A stretch of 64,000 nt of DNA from Notolepis coatsorum. Taxonomy: Eukaryota; Chordata; Actinopteri; Aulopiformes; Paralepididae. The DNA lies in the NCBI GenBank assembly GCA_963971535.1, contig OZ020589.1, positions 49,454,192 to 49,518,191 on the forward strand. Reading direction: 5' to 3'. The notes beneath the pieces were generated by a model, which saw only the letters and a list, made by a program, of their open reading frames with translations, was not told the origin of the DNA and ran no database searches. Both the position numbers and the translations under genes were made by a program. Positions within the stretch are counted from its first letter, which is position 1; the number at the start of each line of letters is the position of its first letter. Below, piece after piece: positions 54,087 through 64,000 of this stretch.

Positions 54087-54347
54087 TAATAAATGGTAAA
54101 TGGCTGCATTTATATAGCGCTTTTATCCAAAGCGCTTTACAATTTGTTCCTCACATTTTTACCAATTCACTCACCACATTCACACACCGATGGCAGAGGC
54201 AACCATGTAAGGTGCAAACCTGCACATCGGAAGCAATTAGGGGTTAAGTGTCTTGCTCAATGACACTTCGACATGCTGCCGGGGAGGAGCGGGAATCGAA
54301 CCGGGAACCTTCGGATTCCTAGATAACTGCTCTACCTCCTGAGCCAC
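54087..54347 (-). mobile_element. tRNA-derived SINE, minus strand
   Basis: In minus sense the head reads tggctcaggagg (A box, 54335-54346) and ggttcgattcc (B box, 54292-54302), about 33 bp apart as in tRNA genes. The body follows (aagtgtcattgagcaagac and gcgctttgg...aaagcgctatataaat) and it ends in tttaccatttattacc. Pol III promoter boxes are intact by sequence. This head and tail are common across fish genomes. Confidence 0.85.
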
Positions 54348-54524
54348 TGTCTTTTTTGTTCTTTTTGCATGAGACTCATAGTGATGGCAGTAATTAAATG
54401 GATTCTGGACTTCTGGGGGTGGTGGCGAGGCTTTGGGACGAGCCATGGCACTAATGTATGTAGGGAGGTGTAAAAAGGCAGGCTGCTACTGGTGAGAGCT
54501 AGCGTCAAGAATTGGGTTTGTCTT

Positions 54525-54655
54525 CATTATCATACTACATGTTCCCAATACAGGCAGGGGGGATAGACACATTAGGGTTCCTGTTAGTCTTCATTATCAT
54601 ACTACATGCTCCCAATACAGGCAGGGGGGATAGGCACATTAGGGTTCCTGGAACA
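54525..54655. repeat. 67-bp tandem duplication
   Basis: cttcattatcatactacatg ... gcacattagggttcctg occurs at 54526 and 54592-54593 with a few substitutions (tgttccc/tgctccc, tagaca/taggca). Confidence 0.9.
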
Positions 54656-55551
54656 GGACCTGTCAGTTCTGAATAAATAGCACAGTGGTGATACTGGGAC
54701 AGGATATTGATTTGACCCTGAACAGGACAGGGGTTTATGTTTATTTAAACGGATCCCCATTAGCTGATGCCTTAGCAGCAGCTAGTCTTCCTGGGGTGGA
54801 ACATAATTTTGGCTCTGCAGGTTTAGCAATTCATGGGGAAACTATTTACATCATGGTTGGAAGTAATGGGGTGAGCAGGTCTTTATTTGTTTTAAAGGCC
54901 CAATTAATGATCCAAAGGTAAGCAAATGGGTAGCCCCACCACCAAAACAAAGAAACAGCAAATGGAGACATGTCATTCTCTAGGTTGGTGGTGGGATACA
55001 GGCAAAGCCATTATGCGTTTCTACCAACAATACATCACTTTTTCATCAGCTGAATCCAGGAAGGCACTCGCAGCTCTGGTGCAGAGTAGTGTATAATGTA
55101 GGTGGAGGTTGAGTTAGCCTTTTCAGCAGGACATACTGTAGGTCTCAAAGGGTGAAAAATAGATTCACCATGCTGAGGGAAATGGATGTTCCTCTACTTT
55201 TGTGAAGAGAAAAGAAAAGCTAATGGGTATGTGACATTATGTGGTTGGAGAGATATGGAAAGAGACTGGAATTGTTGGTACCGAGCGTTGTGACACGTGG
55301 CTTAGGCACAGTACATTCCTCACTTTTCAAATACACATGAACGGGACTCCTCTGACCTTTGTTGAAACAAATTATTTGTATTTACTTATTGATTTCTCTT
55401 TTTAGAATAGATGAGAGTATATTTGCTTTTATTGTCATAGGGTACAAATACAGAGTACAACGAAAGGTAGTTATCTAACCGGAGTGCAAAGGGAGCAGAA
55501 AAGTGCATTGTAATGAACATACCGAGTAGAATTTATAGGACAGTATAAATA
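54656..55551. other. non-coding, includes a common fish repeat fragment
   Basis: Around 54752-54800, ggatccccattagctgatgcc and agcagctagtcttcctgggg recall a widespread fish repeat. The 78-codon frame over it has no motif. Rest anonymous. Confidence 0.4.
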
Positions 55552-56461
55552 TTAACACATTGATTGCCACGCAGTATGCCCATCATTATACCCAGTCTGC
55601 CACCGCTGTAAGCCTATGGAGATGTTTACCTTCTTTGCAGGGCTATAACTTTTTAAATATTATAGCTATATCTGCATTACTATGGCCCATTCAACATCGA
55701 TTATCTATCGTTCCGGATGTGGGAACGTTATATTTTTTCATTCATACATTGTTGTGTTAATACCATCGAGAATATAAGTATGTTTTTAAGCTTTTCTGCT
55801 GTAATTCCAAAAACGCTAGTTATAGGCCCTGACGCATATGATAGATTATCGATTGGCGTTTCTTTCCTATACATGCTATATTAAAAAATTCAAATGAATA
55901 TGATCGTATACATTATGCTTCATCATGCGTGAAGGAAAGGGGGGTGTTGTTTATAATTCCTTGATCGTCAGTAACGGCTTTATTTAGTATGGGTTGATAT
56001 ATTGATCAGACTGATTGCAAACAAAGAAATGGACAATCGGGCTGAAAATAACTTTAGTGTCCTCTTACCGTTCGCCGATGAGACTGGAGGAAAAATATCC
56101 CAATTAGTTGACGTCGATCTCCTAGATCCATTTCCGGTTTGTATGGCGCAATAAATGCCAAAATCATATTGATTATTGCGTTTAGAAAGCGATCCAAATG
56201 CACTCAAGTGTGTATATTGATCCACGCCACAATATATCTCTGGCGGAGGAATTTCCTCGATGCACCGATCGCCACTTCTGGTTTGGCGTGAGTGTAACTC
56301 GCCCGACCATCCACCAGGCGGCGGTATTGAGGCGTTGCAATCTCAGATAGGGTGCCGCTGCAGTCCGGAGGGAGGCTGGATGAATTATGAATGCCAAGGC
56401 GAAAAAATTTAATATTGATCCCAATAACGATTTACGACGTTGTTGGCGCACAATGTGTTAA
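55552..56461. mobile_element. 910-bp TTAA-flanked non-autonomous element (piggyBac-like)
   Basis: Starts ttaacacattgattgcca, ends tggcgcacaatgtgttaa, giving an inverted terminal repeat of CACATTG..GCCA right inside TTAA (55552-55555, 56458-56461). No transposase frame. TTAA with short inverted ends is the piggyBac signature. The tip resembles the mini-element at 2452. Confidence 0.68.
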
Positions 56462-56515
56462 TACACTATTGATAACACAACCAATATAACCAGTGGTTTA
56501 AATAATATGAGTAGA

Positions 56516-56845
56516 TGGCTGGTCGTCCGTACTAATACAATTGGCAGTATTAGAGGGTGGGAAAGCTGATGGGTGGGTCCTGGGCGTTGTAAACAGAAAA
56601 ATACTCCTACAGTTCGGTCGGGGCGCCTGCTCAGCGAAGGAAGGATCTGGAGGGACGTTACACTCTCCCAGTGAGAATCTGAGCTGCCAGGCTGGCTGCC
56701 GGCTGGCTGCGCATGTGTCGGAGGATAGCATGTGAAGGGAAGGGAAGGGAGTTGGGAATTGGCATAACGACTAACAGTGGGATGGGAGAAAAATGGGAAA
56801 AAAGAGGAGGGGGAAAAAAGATAGTAAAAAAATAAAAATAAATAA
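56516..56845 (+). mobile_element. SINE-like repeat, copy B
   Basis: atggctggtcgtccgtacta ... attggcagtattag, then a middle part with tgctcagcg and tgtcggagga, and the tail gggaattggcataacgacta followed by ggagaaaaatggg and A-rich sequence. Same family in inverse orientation at the end of the window (63625-64000). The tail module is shared with the SINE at 50757-52115. Confidence 0.65.
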
Positions 56846-57142
56846 TAATATGAGTAGATGTCAAGTCAAGTCAAGTCAGTTTTATTTGTATAGCACATTT
56901 CCAGGCAGCGGCAGCTGACACCAAAGTGCTTCACAAGCAAGTTGATCAAAACAAAATAGTGTGAGGCAAGGTATAAGATTAAAAAAAAAAAAAAAAAACA
57001 TAGCAAAGCAATGAAAGCAACAAAAACAAAACAATATGGTGCAAGATATAGGATTAAAAACATAATAAAGCAATGAAAGTAATAAAAACTGGTAGGACAC
57101 AGTAAAACAAAGAGGATAGAATGGCCAGGGGTCTAGTGGTGG

Positions 57143-57937
57143 TTAAGTAGGGGGGAAGGCCAAGGAGAACAGGTAGGTTTTCAAGAGTGATTTAAAAGCC
57201 TGTACGGTCTGGGCAGTCCGTAGGCTGAGGGGGAGGCTGTTCCACAATCTAGGCGCTGCGGTGGAGAAGGCTCTGTCTCCCCTAGTCTTGAGCCTGGTTC
57301 TGGGTACCACCAATAGCATCTGGTCAGCTGATCTGAGGGATCGGTGGGGGGTGTGGTGGTGCAGGAGCTCGGACAGATAGGAGGGAGCCGTGCCATTTAA
57401 TGATTTAAAAACATTTAGTGCTAATTTAAAATCGATCCTGAAGCTAACAGGCAGCCAGTGGAGCGAGGCCAAAACTGGGCTGATGTGTTCGTGTTTTCTT
57501 GTTTTGGTGAGGAGGCGCGCGGCTGCGTTCTGCACCAGTTGTAGGCGGTGGAGGAGGGACTTGTCGATGCCCGTGTACAGAGCATTGCAGTAGTCGAGGC
57601 GGGTGGTGACAAAGGCATGTATCACCGTCTCTACGTATGCCTTTGTCTTCGCCAGGAGTCTAAGGTGGTAAAAGCTGTTTTTAACTACGGCGCTGACCTG
57701 TTTATCGAATTTAAAATTGCTGTCGAAGATGACCCCGAGGTTCCTGACAGAGGTGGAGAGGTTTGGGCCCAGGGGACCAAGTGCGTCAATGAGGGGGGGC
57801 GGGGGGGCACTATTAAAAACAATGACCTCGGTTTTCCCTTCGTTCAATGTCAGGGAGTTTTCGGACATCCAGCACTTGATTTCTGCCAGGCAGTCAAGCA
57901 GTGGTTCTATTGACGTCTTCCCTTGGGTGGGCTTTAA
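57143..57937 (-). CDS. LINE RT C-terminus (minus strand)
   Basis: It reads KPTQGKTSIEPLLDCLAEI from the insertion edge, then MSENSLTLNEGKTEVIVF (ATG at 57868). Next RNLGVIFDSNFKFDKQVSAV, RLDYCNALYTGI, NAAARLLTK, LHWLPVSFRIDFKL and PRLWNSLPLSLR, ending SLAFPPT and TGA. About 265 codons remain open. These are the hallmark C-terminal motifs of CR1/L2 reverse transcriptases. The upstream part with the catalytic FADD box is beyond the insertion at 59151. Confidence 0.87.
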   Translation of the reverse strand, partial: LKPTQGKTSIEPLLDCLAEIKCWMSENSLTLNEGKTEVIVFNSAPPPPLIDALGPLGPNLSTSVRNLGVIFDSNFKFDKQVSAVVKNSFYHLRLLAKTKAYVETVIHAFVTTRLDYCNALYTGIDKSLLHRLQLVQNAAARLLTKTRKHEHISPVLASLHWLPVSFRIDFKLALNVFKSLNGTAPSYLSELLHHHTPHRSLRSADQMLLVVPRTRLKTRGDRAFSTAAPRLWNSLPLSLRTAQTVQAFKSLLKTYLFSLAFPPT

Positions 57938-57961
57938 TTAAGCATTACATCACACGCAGGA

Positions 57962-58065
57962 GTGGTTTGTGACCAATAAACCATGCCTAGGGGTGGTTGT
58001 TAGGCCCGAGGCGCAGCCGAGGGTCGTTAGACCCCCCTAGGCATGGTTTATTGGTCACAAATCAC
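57962..58065. repeat. hairpin with 32-bp arms
   Basis: Left arm gtggtttgtgaccaataaac + catgcctagggg (57962-57993) pairs with 58034-58065 at 31 of 32 positions. The loop is gtgg...cccgaggcgcagccgaggg, itself partly symmetrical. Confidence 0.95.
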
Positions 58066-58608
58066 GACTGCACGTGGTGTAAAGCTTTTATACAACTGCC
58101 AGATTCATCCAACCTTATTTCTATACAATAAACACACATTAATCGAAGATTTATTGAAAAAACCATCCGCCAGAAAAAGTAGTTCCCACAACTCCATGTG
58201 GAAGCAGCTTGAAGTGCATCCAACCAAACTAACACATCCAACTGTGTATTATTGGAATGATTGAGAGAAGTTGCCTCATGTGGAAGCAGCTTGAAGTGCA
58301 TCCAACCAACTAACACATCCAACTGTGTATTATTGGAATGATTGATTGAAAATTTTATTACCAGATGCAGAATGGGTACAATACAGTACGGCTCAATACA
58401 CACAATTGTTAAGGGAATGCATAGGAAAAAAACGTTTTCTTCGCCCTATTTTTTTTATTTATTTCTTTTAGCCTAAACTTAACCAGTTGGAAACCAGGGG
58501 TACAGTAATAAAATTAGCAATCAACCAATCAATCAATTCAATAGACCATGCTCACTTAAAACAGCGCTGCTTCTCTCTCAGTCTGACTCTCCCGCTGTTG
58601 CAGACAGG

Positions 58609-58620
58609 AGTGTGTGTGTG

Positions 58621-58651
<31 letters not shown>

Positions 58652-58675
58652 CACAGTGTGTGTGTGCGTGTGTGT

Positions 58676-58722
<47 letters not shown>

Positions 58723-58735
58723 TGTGTGTGTTTGT
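58609..58735. repeat. interrupted (GT)n microsatellite
   Basis: GT runs broken by cacagtg, gcg, gta and ttt. Open frames over it are artefacts. Confidence 0.95.
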
Positions 58736-59143
58736 GGGTACGCCAGCGTGACGCGTCGGACAGTGAGAGAGAACGCTGCAGTCAGTAGCAAGAAGGAAGT
58801 AGAAATTTAAATCAATCAATTAATCTATCAATCAAACCGCGATTTTTCTTTTGTTCTAGATTGCCTCAAGACCCATCAATTACATCATCCAACATTGTTT
58901 AAAGGGCTAACACGTTCCCCTTGACAGAATCGCTTTATATTTAGTCGTTATGACGCTATCAACATATCCATTTGTTAAAGATTATTGTCCGCCATCTTGT
59001 TTTTTCCGACGGAGTGATCCGGCGGAGTGATGTGATTCGGTGGTGGGCGGGTCCTGGGACCAGGAGCGTGGATTATGAAGGATACATACGTGTAAATGGA
59101 CTGTTTCAGCCAATCAGAATAGAGAAATTTGCATGCCGTTGTA

Positions 59144-60349
59144 TAAGGGGAGGTAAACCTGTACGTCATCGGCGAAGCAGTGGAATGAGATATTGTGTTT
59201 TGCCAAGATCTGGCCTAGGGGGAGTATGTATAGGAGGAAGAGAGTGGGACCCAATATCGAGCCTTGGGGCACCCCGCAGGTGAGGGGGGCCACAGAGGAA
59301 GTGAGATCACCAAGTTGGACAGAGAAGGTCCTATTACTCAGGTAGGACCGGAACCAGTCTAAGACAGGGCCCTTAAGGCCTACGTAATGCTCGAGGCGAG
59401 CTATAAGGATGTGGTGATCTACCGTGTCAAAGGCGGCTGAGAGGTCAAGGAGTAATAGTAGGGATGAGTTTCCTGCATCAGCAGCTGTAATCAGGTCGTT
59501 TAAGACATGGAGGAGAGCCGTTTCAGTGCTGTGTCATGGTTTAAAGCCAGATTGGAATTTGTCATGGATGTTGTTGTGTTCAAGGAATGATTGTAGCTGT
59601 ATGTAGACTATGCGCTCCAGGATTTTTGATAAAAATGGTAGTTGTGAGATGGGTCTAAAATTGGCGAAGACAGAGGGATCGAGGTTGGGCTTCTTTATCC
59701 GGGGCTGGACCACAGCGTGCTTGAAGGCAGCCGGGACACATCCAGTGCTGAGGCAAGCGTTTAGTAGTGGTAATAATGTGAGGAGGACAGGGTCAGGTAC
59801 TTCCTTTAGAATGCGTGAGGGGAGTGCGTCTGAGGGGCAATTTGTTGGTCGCAGGTGTTTAATGGCATCGGAAAGGGAGGAGAGGGAGACCGGGGCAAAC
59901 TGGTCAAAAACAGCAGGCAGTGGGTGGGGGGGGAGGAGGGGGGGGGAGGGGGAGAGAGATCTAAGGGCAGAGACTTTGCTGATGAAGAAGTGTTGGAAGC
60001 CTTCGCATAGAGCTAATGAAGGTACGACAGAGGGGGTGGCACAGGGGTTGGTGAGGGAGTTTAGGACTTTGAACAGGGCCTGGGGTTTGTTTGAATTTGC
60101 TATGACTAAGTTGGAAATGTAAGCTGTTTTTGCAGTTTTGACAGCCGTTTGGTAGATGGACAGAGCGCTGTGTAGGATTTGGAGGGATACATGCAACCTG
60201 TCCTTCCTCCACTTCCTCTCGGCACGTCTACATGCACATCTGAGAGTACGCGTGGATTCATTTAGCCAGGGTGTGGGGAGGGGTTTTATGCGTTTAGTTT
60301 TAAAAGGTGCTACAGTATTTAAAATATCGGTGCATGACTCATTGAACAT
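59144..60349 (-). CDS. LINE reverse transcriptase core (minus strand)
   Basis: From 60349 down: APFKTKRIKPLPTPWLNEST, RRAERKWRKDRLHV, a linker, then LPSRILKEVPDPVLLTLLP, VVQPRIKKPNLDPSVFANFR and LPFLSKILERIVYIQL, to FQSGFKP and a TGA at 59534-59536. In the same frame, past that stop, HSTETAL, LLLLDLSAAFDTVDHH, CGVPQGSILGPTLFLLYILP and HCFADDVQVYL (the catalytic FADD near 59168) follow. The TGA lies where a CGA Arg codon would fit. RT is otherwise recognisable throughout. Confidence 0.86.
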
Positions 60350-60387
60350 GGAGAGATAGTCATCGATATTTGGGACACTGTTTGTAT

Positions 60388-61205
60388 TTAGGACACAAAT
60401 TGGGGAGCTGGAGAAGGCTTCAGAAAAATGGGCAGCAGTGTCAGAGGTAAACGTGCGGGATTGTTTTGTACTGTAGGTACATGAGGGGAAATAGCAGAGC
60501 AGGGGATTTTAATGGAGAAAACAATAGGTGAGTGGTCAGAAAAAGCAGCAGCACATATGTCAATTATATTGACAGATAGCCCAAATGACAGAACGAGATC
60601 AAGTGTGTGTCCTTTTTCATGCGTTGGTACTGTGACAGATTGGGTGAGGTTGAGAGAGTCAATGAGATTTAGGAAATCTTGCGACAGGGGATGTGATTCG
60701 CAACACACATGGATATTAAAATCGCCGCATAGGAGAATGTGATCATATCTAACCATCAGTCCGGAGAGGAAGTCCATGAAGTCATTTAAAAAGTCCTTGT
60801 TGTATTTAGGCGGGCGGTATATGACGGCGCAGAACACGACGGATGACAAGTTTAGTTCAAAAAATTGAACTTCGAAACTAGTGTACTTCGCTGCCGGCTG
60901 TGACAGGCGGCAGTGGAACGTGGATTTGAACACAGAGGCTATTCCACCCCCTCTGCCCGAGGGGCGAGGAGTGTTGAAGAAAGTGCATTCGGGGGGAGAA
61001 GTTCAGAGAGCGGCAGTAGCTCGCCAACTTGGAGCCACGTCTCGGTAATGAACATGAAATCCAGGCCACGGGAGGTGAAGAAGTCATTTATAATGAACGT
61101 TTTGTTGGCTATCGACCTAGCATTCAACAGGGCTAAGTGGAAGTTTAGCTCTGGGCTAGCCGGCGGTGGGGCGCGCTCCAGCCGCCGAAGGACATCAAAA
61201 CACAC
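60388..61205 (-). pseudogene. LINE endonuclease domain (minus strand, frameshifted)
   Basis: Part one (61205-60939): LNFHLALLNARSIANKTFII and GLDFMFITETWL. A frameshift near 60945 follows. Part two (60933-60388): FKSTFHCRLSQPAAKYTSFE, FCAVIYRPPKYNKDF, HILLCGDFNIHV, GHTLDLVLSFGLSV and FSDHSPIVFSI. These are AP-endonuclease-type motifs, including the GDFN and SDH active-site boxes. The frame is lost again at about 60470. Confidence 0.86.
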
Positions 61206-61261
61206 ACCACCGCTCGGCCTGCGGGCCCATGGAATACAGCGCTGATGCGGGGGGTCCCGCG

Positions 61262-61768
61262 TCAGCCCAAGGGGAGCAGGGCCAGGCGAGGGGGCGACGG
61301 CAGACAGTCCCGGTCCCGAGAGTGGCGGCAGGGGCTCGGGAAGAACAGCACAGAGCCAGCGGTCTCTGGGGAGCAGAGAGCGTTTGGCTGCAGGGAGATG
61401 ACATCCATCATAGTGGGGGCCGACGTTGATCCTGGACGAGGAGGCCAGCAGGTAGGCCTTGATTTTGACGTGTACACCGCCTCGTTTTCCCCTTCTCCTG
61501 TAACGTTTTTTACGTAGGGAGGCACAGGGAGGACGGCGTAGGTGAGCAGGGATATTCAGGAGAACGAGGGGAGACTTGTCACTTTCTCACCCAAACAATG
61601 TGATGAAAGCGTTTCGCTGAAGGCTCTTAGGTTTAAAAGAGCTTGTCGATCATAAACCAGTAGGGTGGAGATGTCTCGGCAGAAGATACATAGAAGCAGA
61701 GTAATAACAAGCAGGAGACTAAGCGGACAGTACCGACGAGGCCGACGGCTGGCCGACACAGGCGCCAT
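61262..61768 (-). pseudogene. LINE protein N-terminus with hydrophobic segment
   Basis: ATG at 61768: MAPVSASRRPRRYCP, then a strongly hydrophobic stretch LSLLLVITLLLCIFC, then VYDRQALLNLRAFSETL. After a frameshift, AVYTSKSRPTCWPPRPGS in another frame leads toward the endonuclease. A basic-plus-hydrophobic start looks like a signal anchor and recurs in this group of fish LINEs. Its role is unknown to me. Confidence 0.65.
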
Positions 61769-61775
61769 CTTGCTT

Positions 61776-63624
61776 CAGGGGCGTTCCTGATGAAATGTAT
61801 ATAGAACATGGAAGATAAGAAAATCTTGGGTATAAACAGAATGAATAGTATGAAACAGTATTACAGCATTGTACAGTATGAACAGCATTGTACAGTATGA
61901 ACAGCAGTGTACAGTATGAACAGTGAGTATAAACACTATAGACAGTGGTATTGAATCTGGGGGTGATGCAGAGTTCAGCAAGGGGACTGGGGGGTCTAGA
62001 AGCTGTTCCTGAACCTGCTGGTCTTGGAACTGAGATTGTTGGGCATTGTTGGGGTGAGAGGTGGCCTTCACTGTGCCTTCCTCAGATACTGTTTGTGCTG
62101 GACAGCCTTCATTTTAGGGAGTGGTGTACAGGTGATAAAATTAAATGTATTCATATAGCCCGAGATCACAAGGCATTGCCCCCATGGGCTGCACAGTCAA
62201 GAAGAAACATCAACGGACCAAGAACAAAAACAAAACCACCATAAAATCCAGATATGCAACACTCAGATGTTCCCCAATGAAGCTATGGAACGACTCACTA
62301 AAACCTAGCATATACGTACATGAAATGAAACACATTACATACATACATGGTAGCAATAGTAACTAAGGTACATAAGAACAACAAGAAAGCATAGGAAAAC
62401 AATTAGCTCTGGTATGAAAATAAGATAAAGGCTAAAAGTCAAGGCTCGGAGCTCAGAGTCGGAGTATTAGAGTCATATTCCCCAGGGGGCAGGAGAACTG
62501 CTTGAATCCAGTTGAAGTATCACTCGTAACATCCACTCAGAGAGACAGAGACAGGGGATAGAGAATCTCAAATAAAATAAACAGACATCAATAAAATAAA
62601 CAGACAAATAAAATAAACAGACATGCATTGGATGGTTTTTATCACCCTCTGTAGTGCTTTCTGGTCCAATGCAGAGAAGTTGCCATACAGTACCATACTG
62701 TGATGCAGTTAGTTAGAGGATGCTTTCTATGGCATCAGTAGAAGTTCAAGTGGGCGTGAGAGGGCTGAGCACTGTGGCATCCTGTCCAAGGTGAGGAGGT
62801 TATCTAACCTCTTAACCGCTCAAGCTTACCTGCAATTTAGCAGAAAATGAAATCCATTTGCATACTTTTTTTGGAGAGCTTAGCTTATAGCTTTATACTT
62901 TATACTTATATAGCACATGCATGAGTCTGGTAAAGTAAAAATAAAGGTAAAGTTTTTGTTGACTTGTTGCCAGATTCCTGTTTTTAAGTAAGTTTTAAGT
63001 GGGTATGAGCTGGAAAACACAGCGGTTCCATAGCCTGAAGTCTTATGTAGTACATGTCCAAATTGTATAGAATCCATAAAAAAATTTCGTGCTATCCAAA
63101 CGCGTGAAAATCCAAAATGGCGATCCACTTCCATTCATTCTGAACTCATTCTGACAACAACGTTCTTCTTCGTCACCTACTGTATCACTACCTTCCCCAA
63201 CTATCACACGCTAGGCTGCAGTCTCTTTCGGAGCGGACGCTTGTTGGCTACAATGCTGATCAATAATTTTCGCCATCAGAGGTGATTGGTCAGTTCTAGA
63301 CCGGAAGTGGCCATTTTGGATGACGCTCGCCGGATATATCGTCATGTAACTCGAGACCCGAAGCACACAGCTGGTTGAGGGTGGTGGCGATCGAAATGCG
63401 GCAAATTCAACTTTCGAATGGTGCGTTGGATGATCCTCGAAAAATGCAGCTTTGACCAGGTAGAGTGCCACGACGTGCGCGCAAAGTGCAAAACGTACTG
63501 TATAGCATCGGGCAAAAATGGTGCTAGTATTTTTTGGACGATTACATACCCAAAGTGATTTGTGATTTATTATACTTTATATACAGCACATGCATGAGTC
63601 TGGTCTCTTATTAAAGGTAACATT
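61776..63624. other. non-coding repeats and LINE relics
   Basis: 61862-61925 holds three ~21-26-bp units of tgtacagtatgaacagca. 61930-62060 (minus) reads KTSRFRNSF-like, a probable tail of a LINE RT. Near 62137 aattaaatgtattcatatagcc recalls a fish repeat start. 62566-62625 repeats aataaaataaacagaca three times. The motif atagcacatgcatgagtctggt occurs at 62910 and, with changes, at 63583. No gene found. Confidence 0.45.
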
Positions 63625-64000
63625 CTGAGCTTTTTTTTTATTTTAATTTTTTCAATTTTCTGTTTTTCTCCCCGTCCCAATTTAGTCGCTGTGCCAATTC
63701 CCCCCCTACCCTACCTGGCTGCTGTATGCATGTTCTCCTACGAGTCGGTACAAGGGCGTCCCGAAGCCGACCGCGCGCTTCCTCCGATACGTGTGGCGAC
63801 TGCCAGTGACGTCTTTTCACTTGGCAGCAAGGACTCTCATTGGTGAAGTGTAACGCGTGGGAGGGCACGCTATCTCCACCAAGTCCTGCCCCCGCTGAGC
63901 AAGCGCTGAGACCTGACCTGTAGTCCACAACGCCAGATTCCCACCCACCAGCTTCCCACCCCCTAATACTGCCAATTGTATTAGTATGAACGACCAGCCA
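63625..64000 (-). mobile_element. SINE-like repeat, copy C (runs off the window)
   Basis: In minus sense it starts tggctggtcgttcatactaa with attggcagtattagggggtggg. It has tgctcagcgg and cgtatcggaggaagc in the middle and ends ggaattggcacagcgactaa, ggggagaaaaacag, A-rich. It matches copy B (56516-56845) at both ends, with a diverged or longer middle. Confidence 0.68.

Larger units (their letters stand above)
57938..59143. mobile_element. 1.2-kb insertion within the LINE RT gene
   Basis: The LINE frame VYLPLKP is split. ctttaa at 57932-57937 and taagggg at 59144-59150 rejoin to restore it, implying a duplicated taa. The insert has a 32-bp-arm hairpin (57962-58065), a ~75-bp tandem duplication (catgtggaagcagcttgaag at 58195 and 58274) and a (GT)n tract. 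It has no coding capacity. A 3-bp TAA duplication would fit PIF/Harbinger, but no clear terminal repeats were seen. Confidence 0.6.
56862..61775 (-). mobile_element. CR1/L2-type LINE, minus strand, near full length but degenerate
   Basis: The 5' end is at about 61775 (minus: agatggcgcctgtgtcgg). The single long protein runs to 57143. The 3' UTR ends at 56862 in a ctgacttgacttgacttgac tail after gctatacaaataaaa. It is broken by several frameshifts, one or more stops and a ~1.2-kb insertion at 57938-59143. Confidence 0.87.

Noticed and set aside
54291-54347. functional tRNA gene on the minus strand
   Set aside because: A and B boxes are present but no full cloverleaf or acceptor pairing is visible. 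The boxes are followed by a SINE body and tail.
60908-61429. plus-strand frames over the LINE endonuclease region
   Set aside because: Antisense shadows; the minus strand carries clear endonuclease motifs.

Overview
The window looks like a piece of a teleost fish genome made almost entirely of transposable elements. The reasons are long (TG)n, (CT)n, (GA)n and (AAT)n microsatellites, and a mix of Ty3/gypsy, BEL/Pao, CR1/L2-type LINEs, L1-type LINE fragments, tRNA-derived SINEs, hAT ends (one Tol2-like) and TTAA-flanked elements of a type common in fish. I found no host protein-coding gene, no rRNA or functional tRNA gene and no CRISPR array. All large open frames belong to retroelements.

Layout. 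1-5.8 kb: non-coding DNA with microsatellites, a tiny TTAA-flanked palindromic element and a 160-bp tandem array. 5.8-19.8 kb: a young Ty3/gypsy-type element (5811-19788, target duplication attat) whose 814-codon Gag-protease frame runs straight into the integrase tail because the RT-RNase H-integrase core is missing. Its 3' LTR is split by a complete BEL/Pao element (10371-19576, target duplication cctac) with near-identical 1.4-kb LTRs and a gag-pol frame broken by one in-frame TGA. 20.6 kb: a Tol2-like hAT end. 20.9-26.4 kb: a non-autonomous LTR element (target duplication caaat) with LTRs of 2.2 and 2.6 kb built from minisatellites, around only 636 bp of internal sequence. 26.5-28.1 kb: LINE and gypsy fragments.

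29.3-31.0 kb: a TTAA-flanked DNA element with two large hairpins. 31.1-32.6 kb: minus-strand transposon fragments (CXC motif, gypsy gag) and LTR pieces. 33.8-38.7 kb: a 5'-truncated Ty3/gypsy chromovirus-type element with frameshifts, a chromodomain and a 3' LTR whose ends match the giant-LTR element. 38.9-42.0 kb: a 2.5-kb minus-strand LTR-element segment between two 99% identical 254-bp direct repeats. 42.0-48.9 kb: another gypsy copy split by a nearly complete CR1/L2-type LINE with an SGNH-like ORF1. 48.9-52.1 kb: an L1-type ORF1 split by a minus-strand LINE fragment, then a SINE split by a hAT element.

52.1-56.9 kb: palindromic and TTAA-type non-autonomous elements and SINEs. 56.9-61.8 kb: a degenerate full-length-like minus-strand LINE with a 1.2-kb insertion. 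61.8-64 kb: mostly anonymous repeats ending in a SINE-like copy.

The nesting gives a relative time order: gypsy before BEL, gypsy before LINE, SINE before hAT. The most notable systems are the giant VNTR-LTR element, which looks like a parasite of the gypsy family at 33.8-38.7 kb, and the RT-less Gag-protease-integrase-tail fusion.
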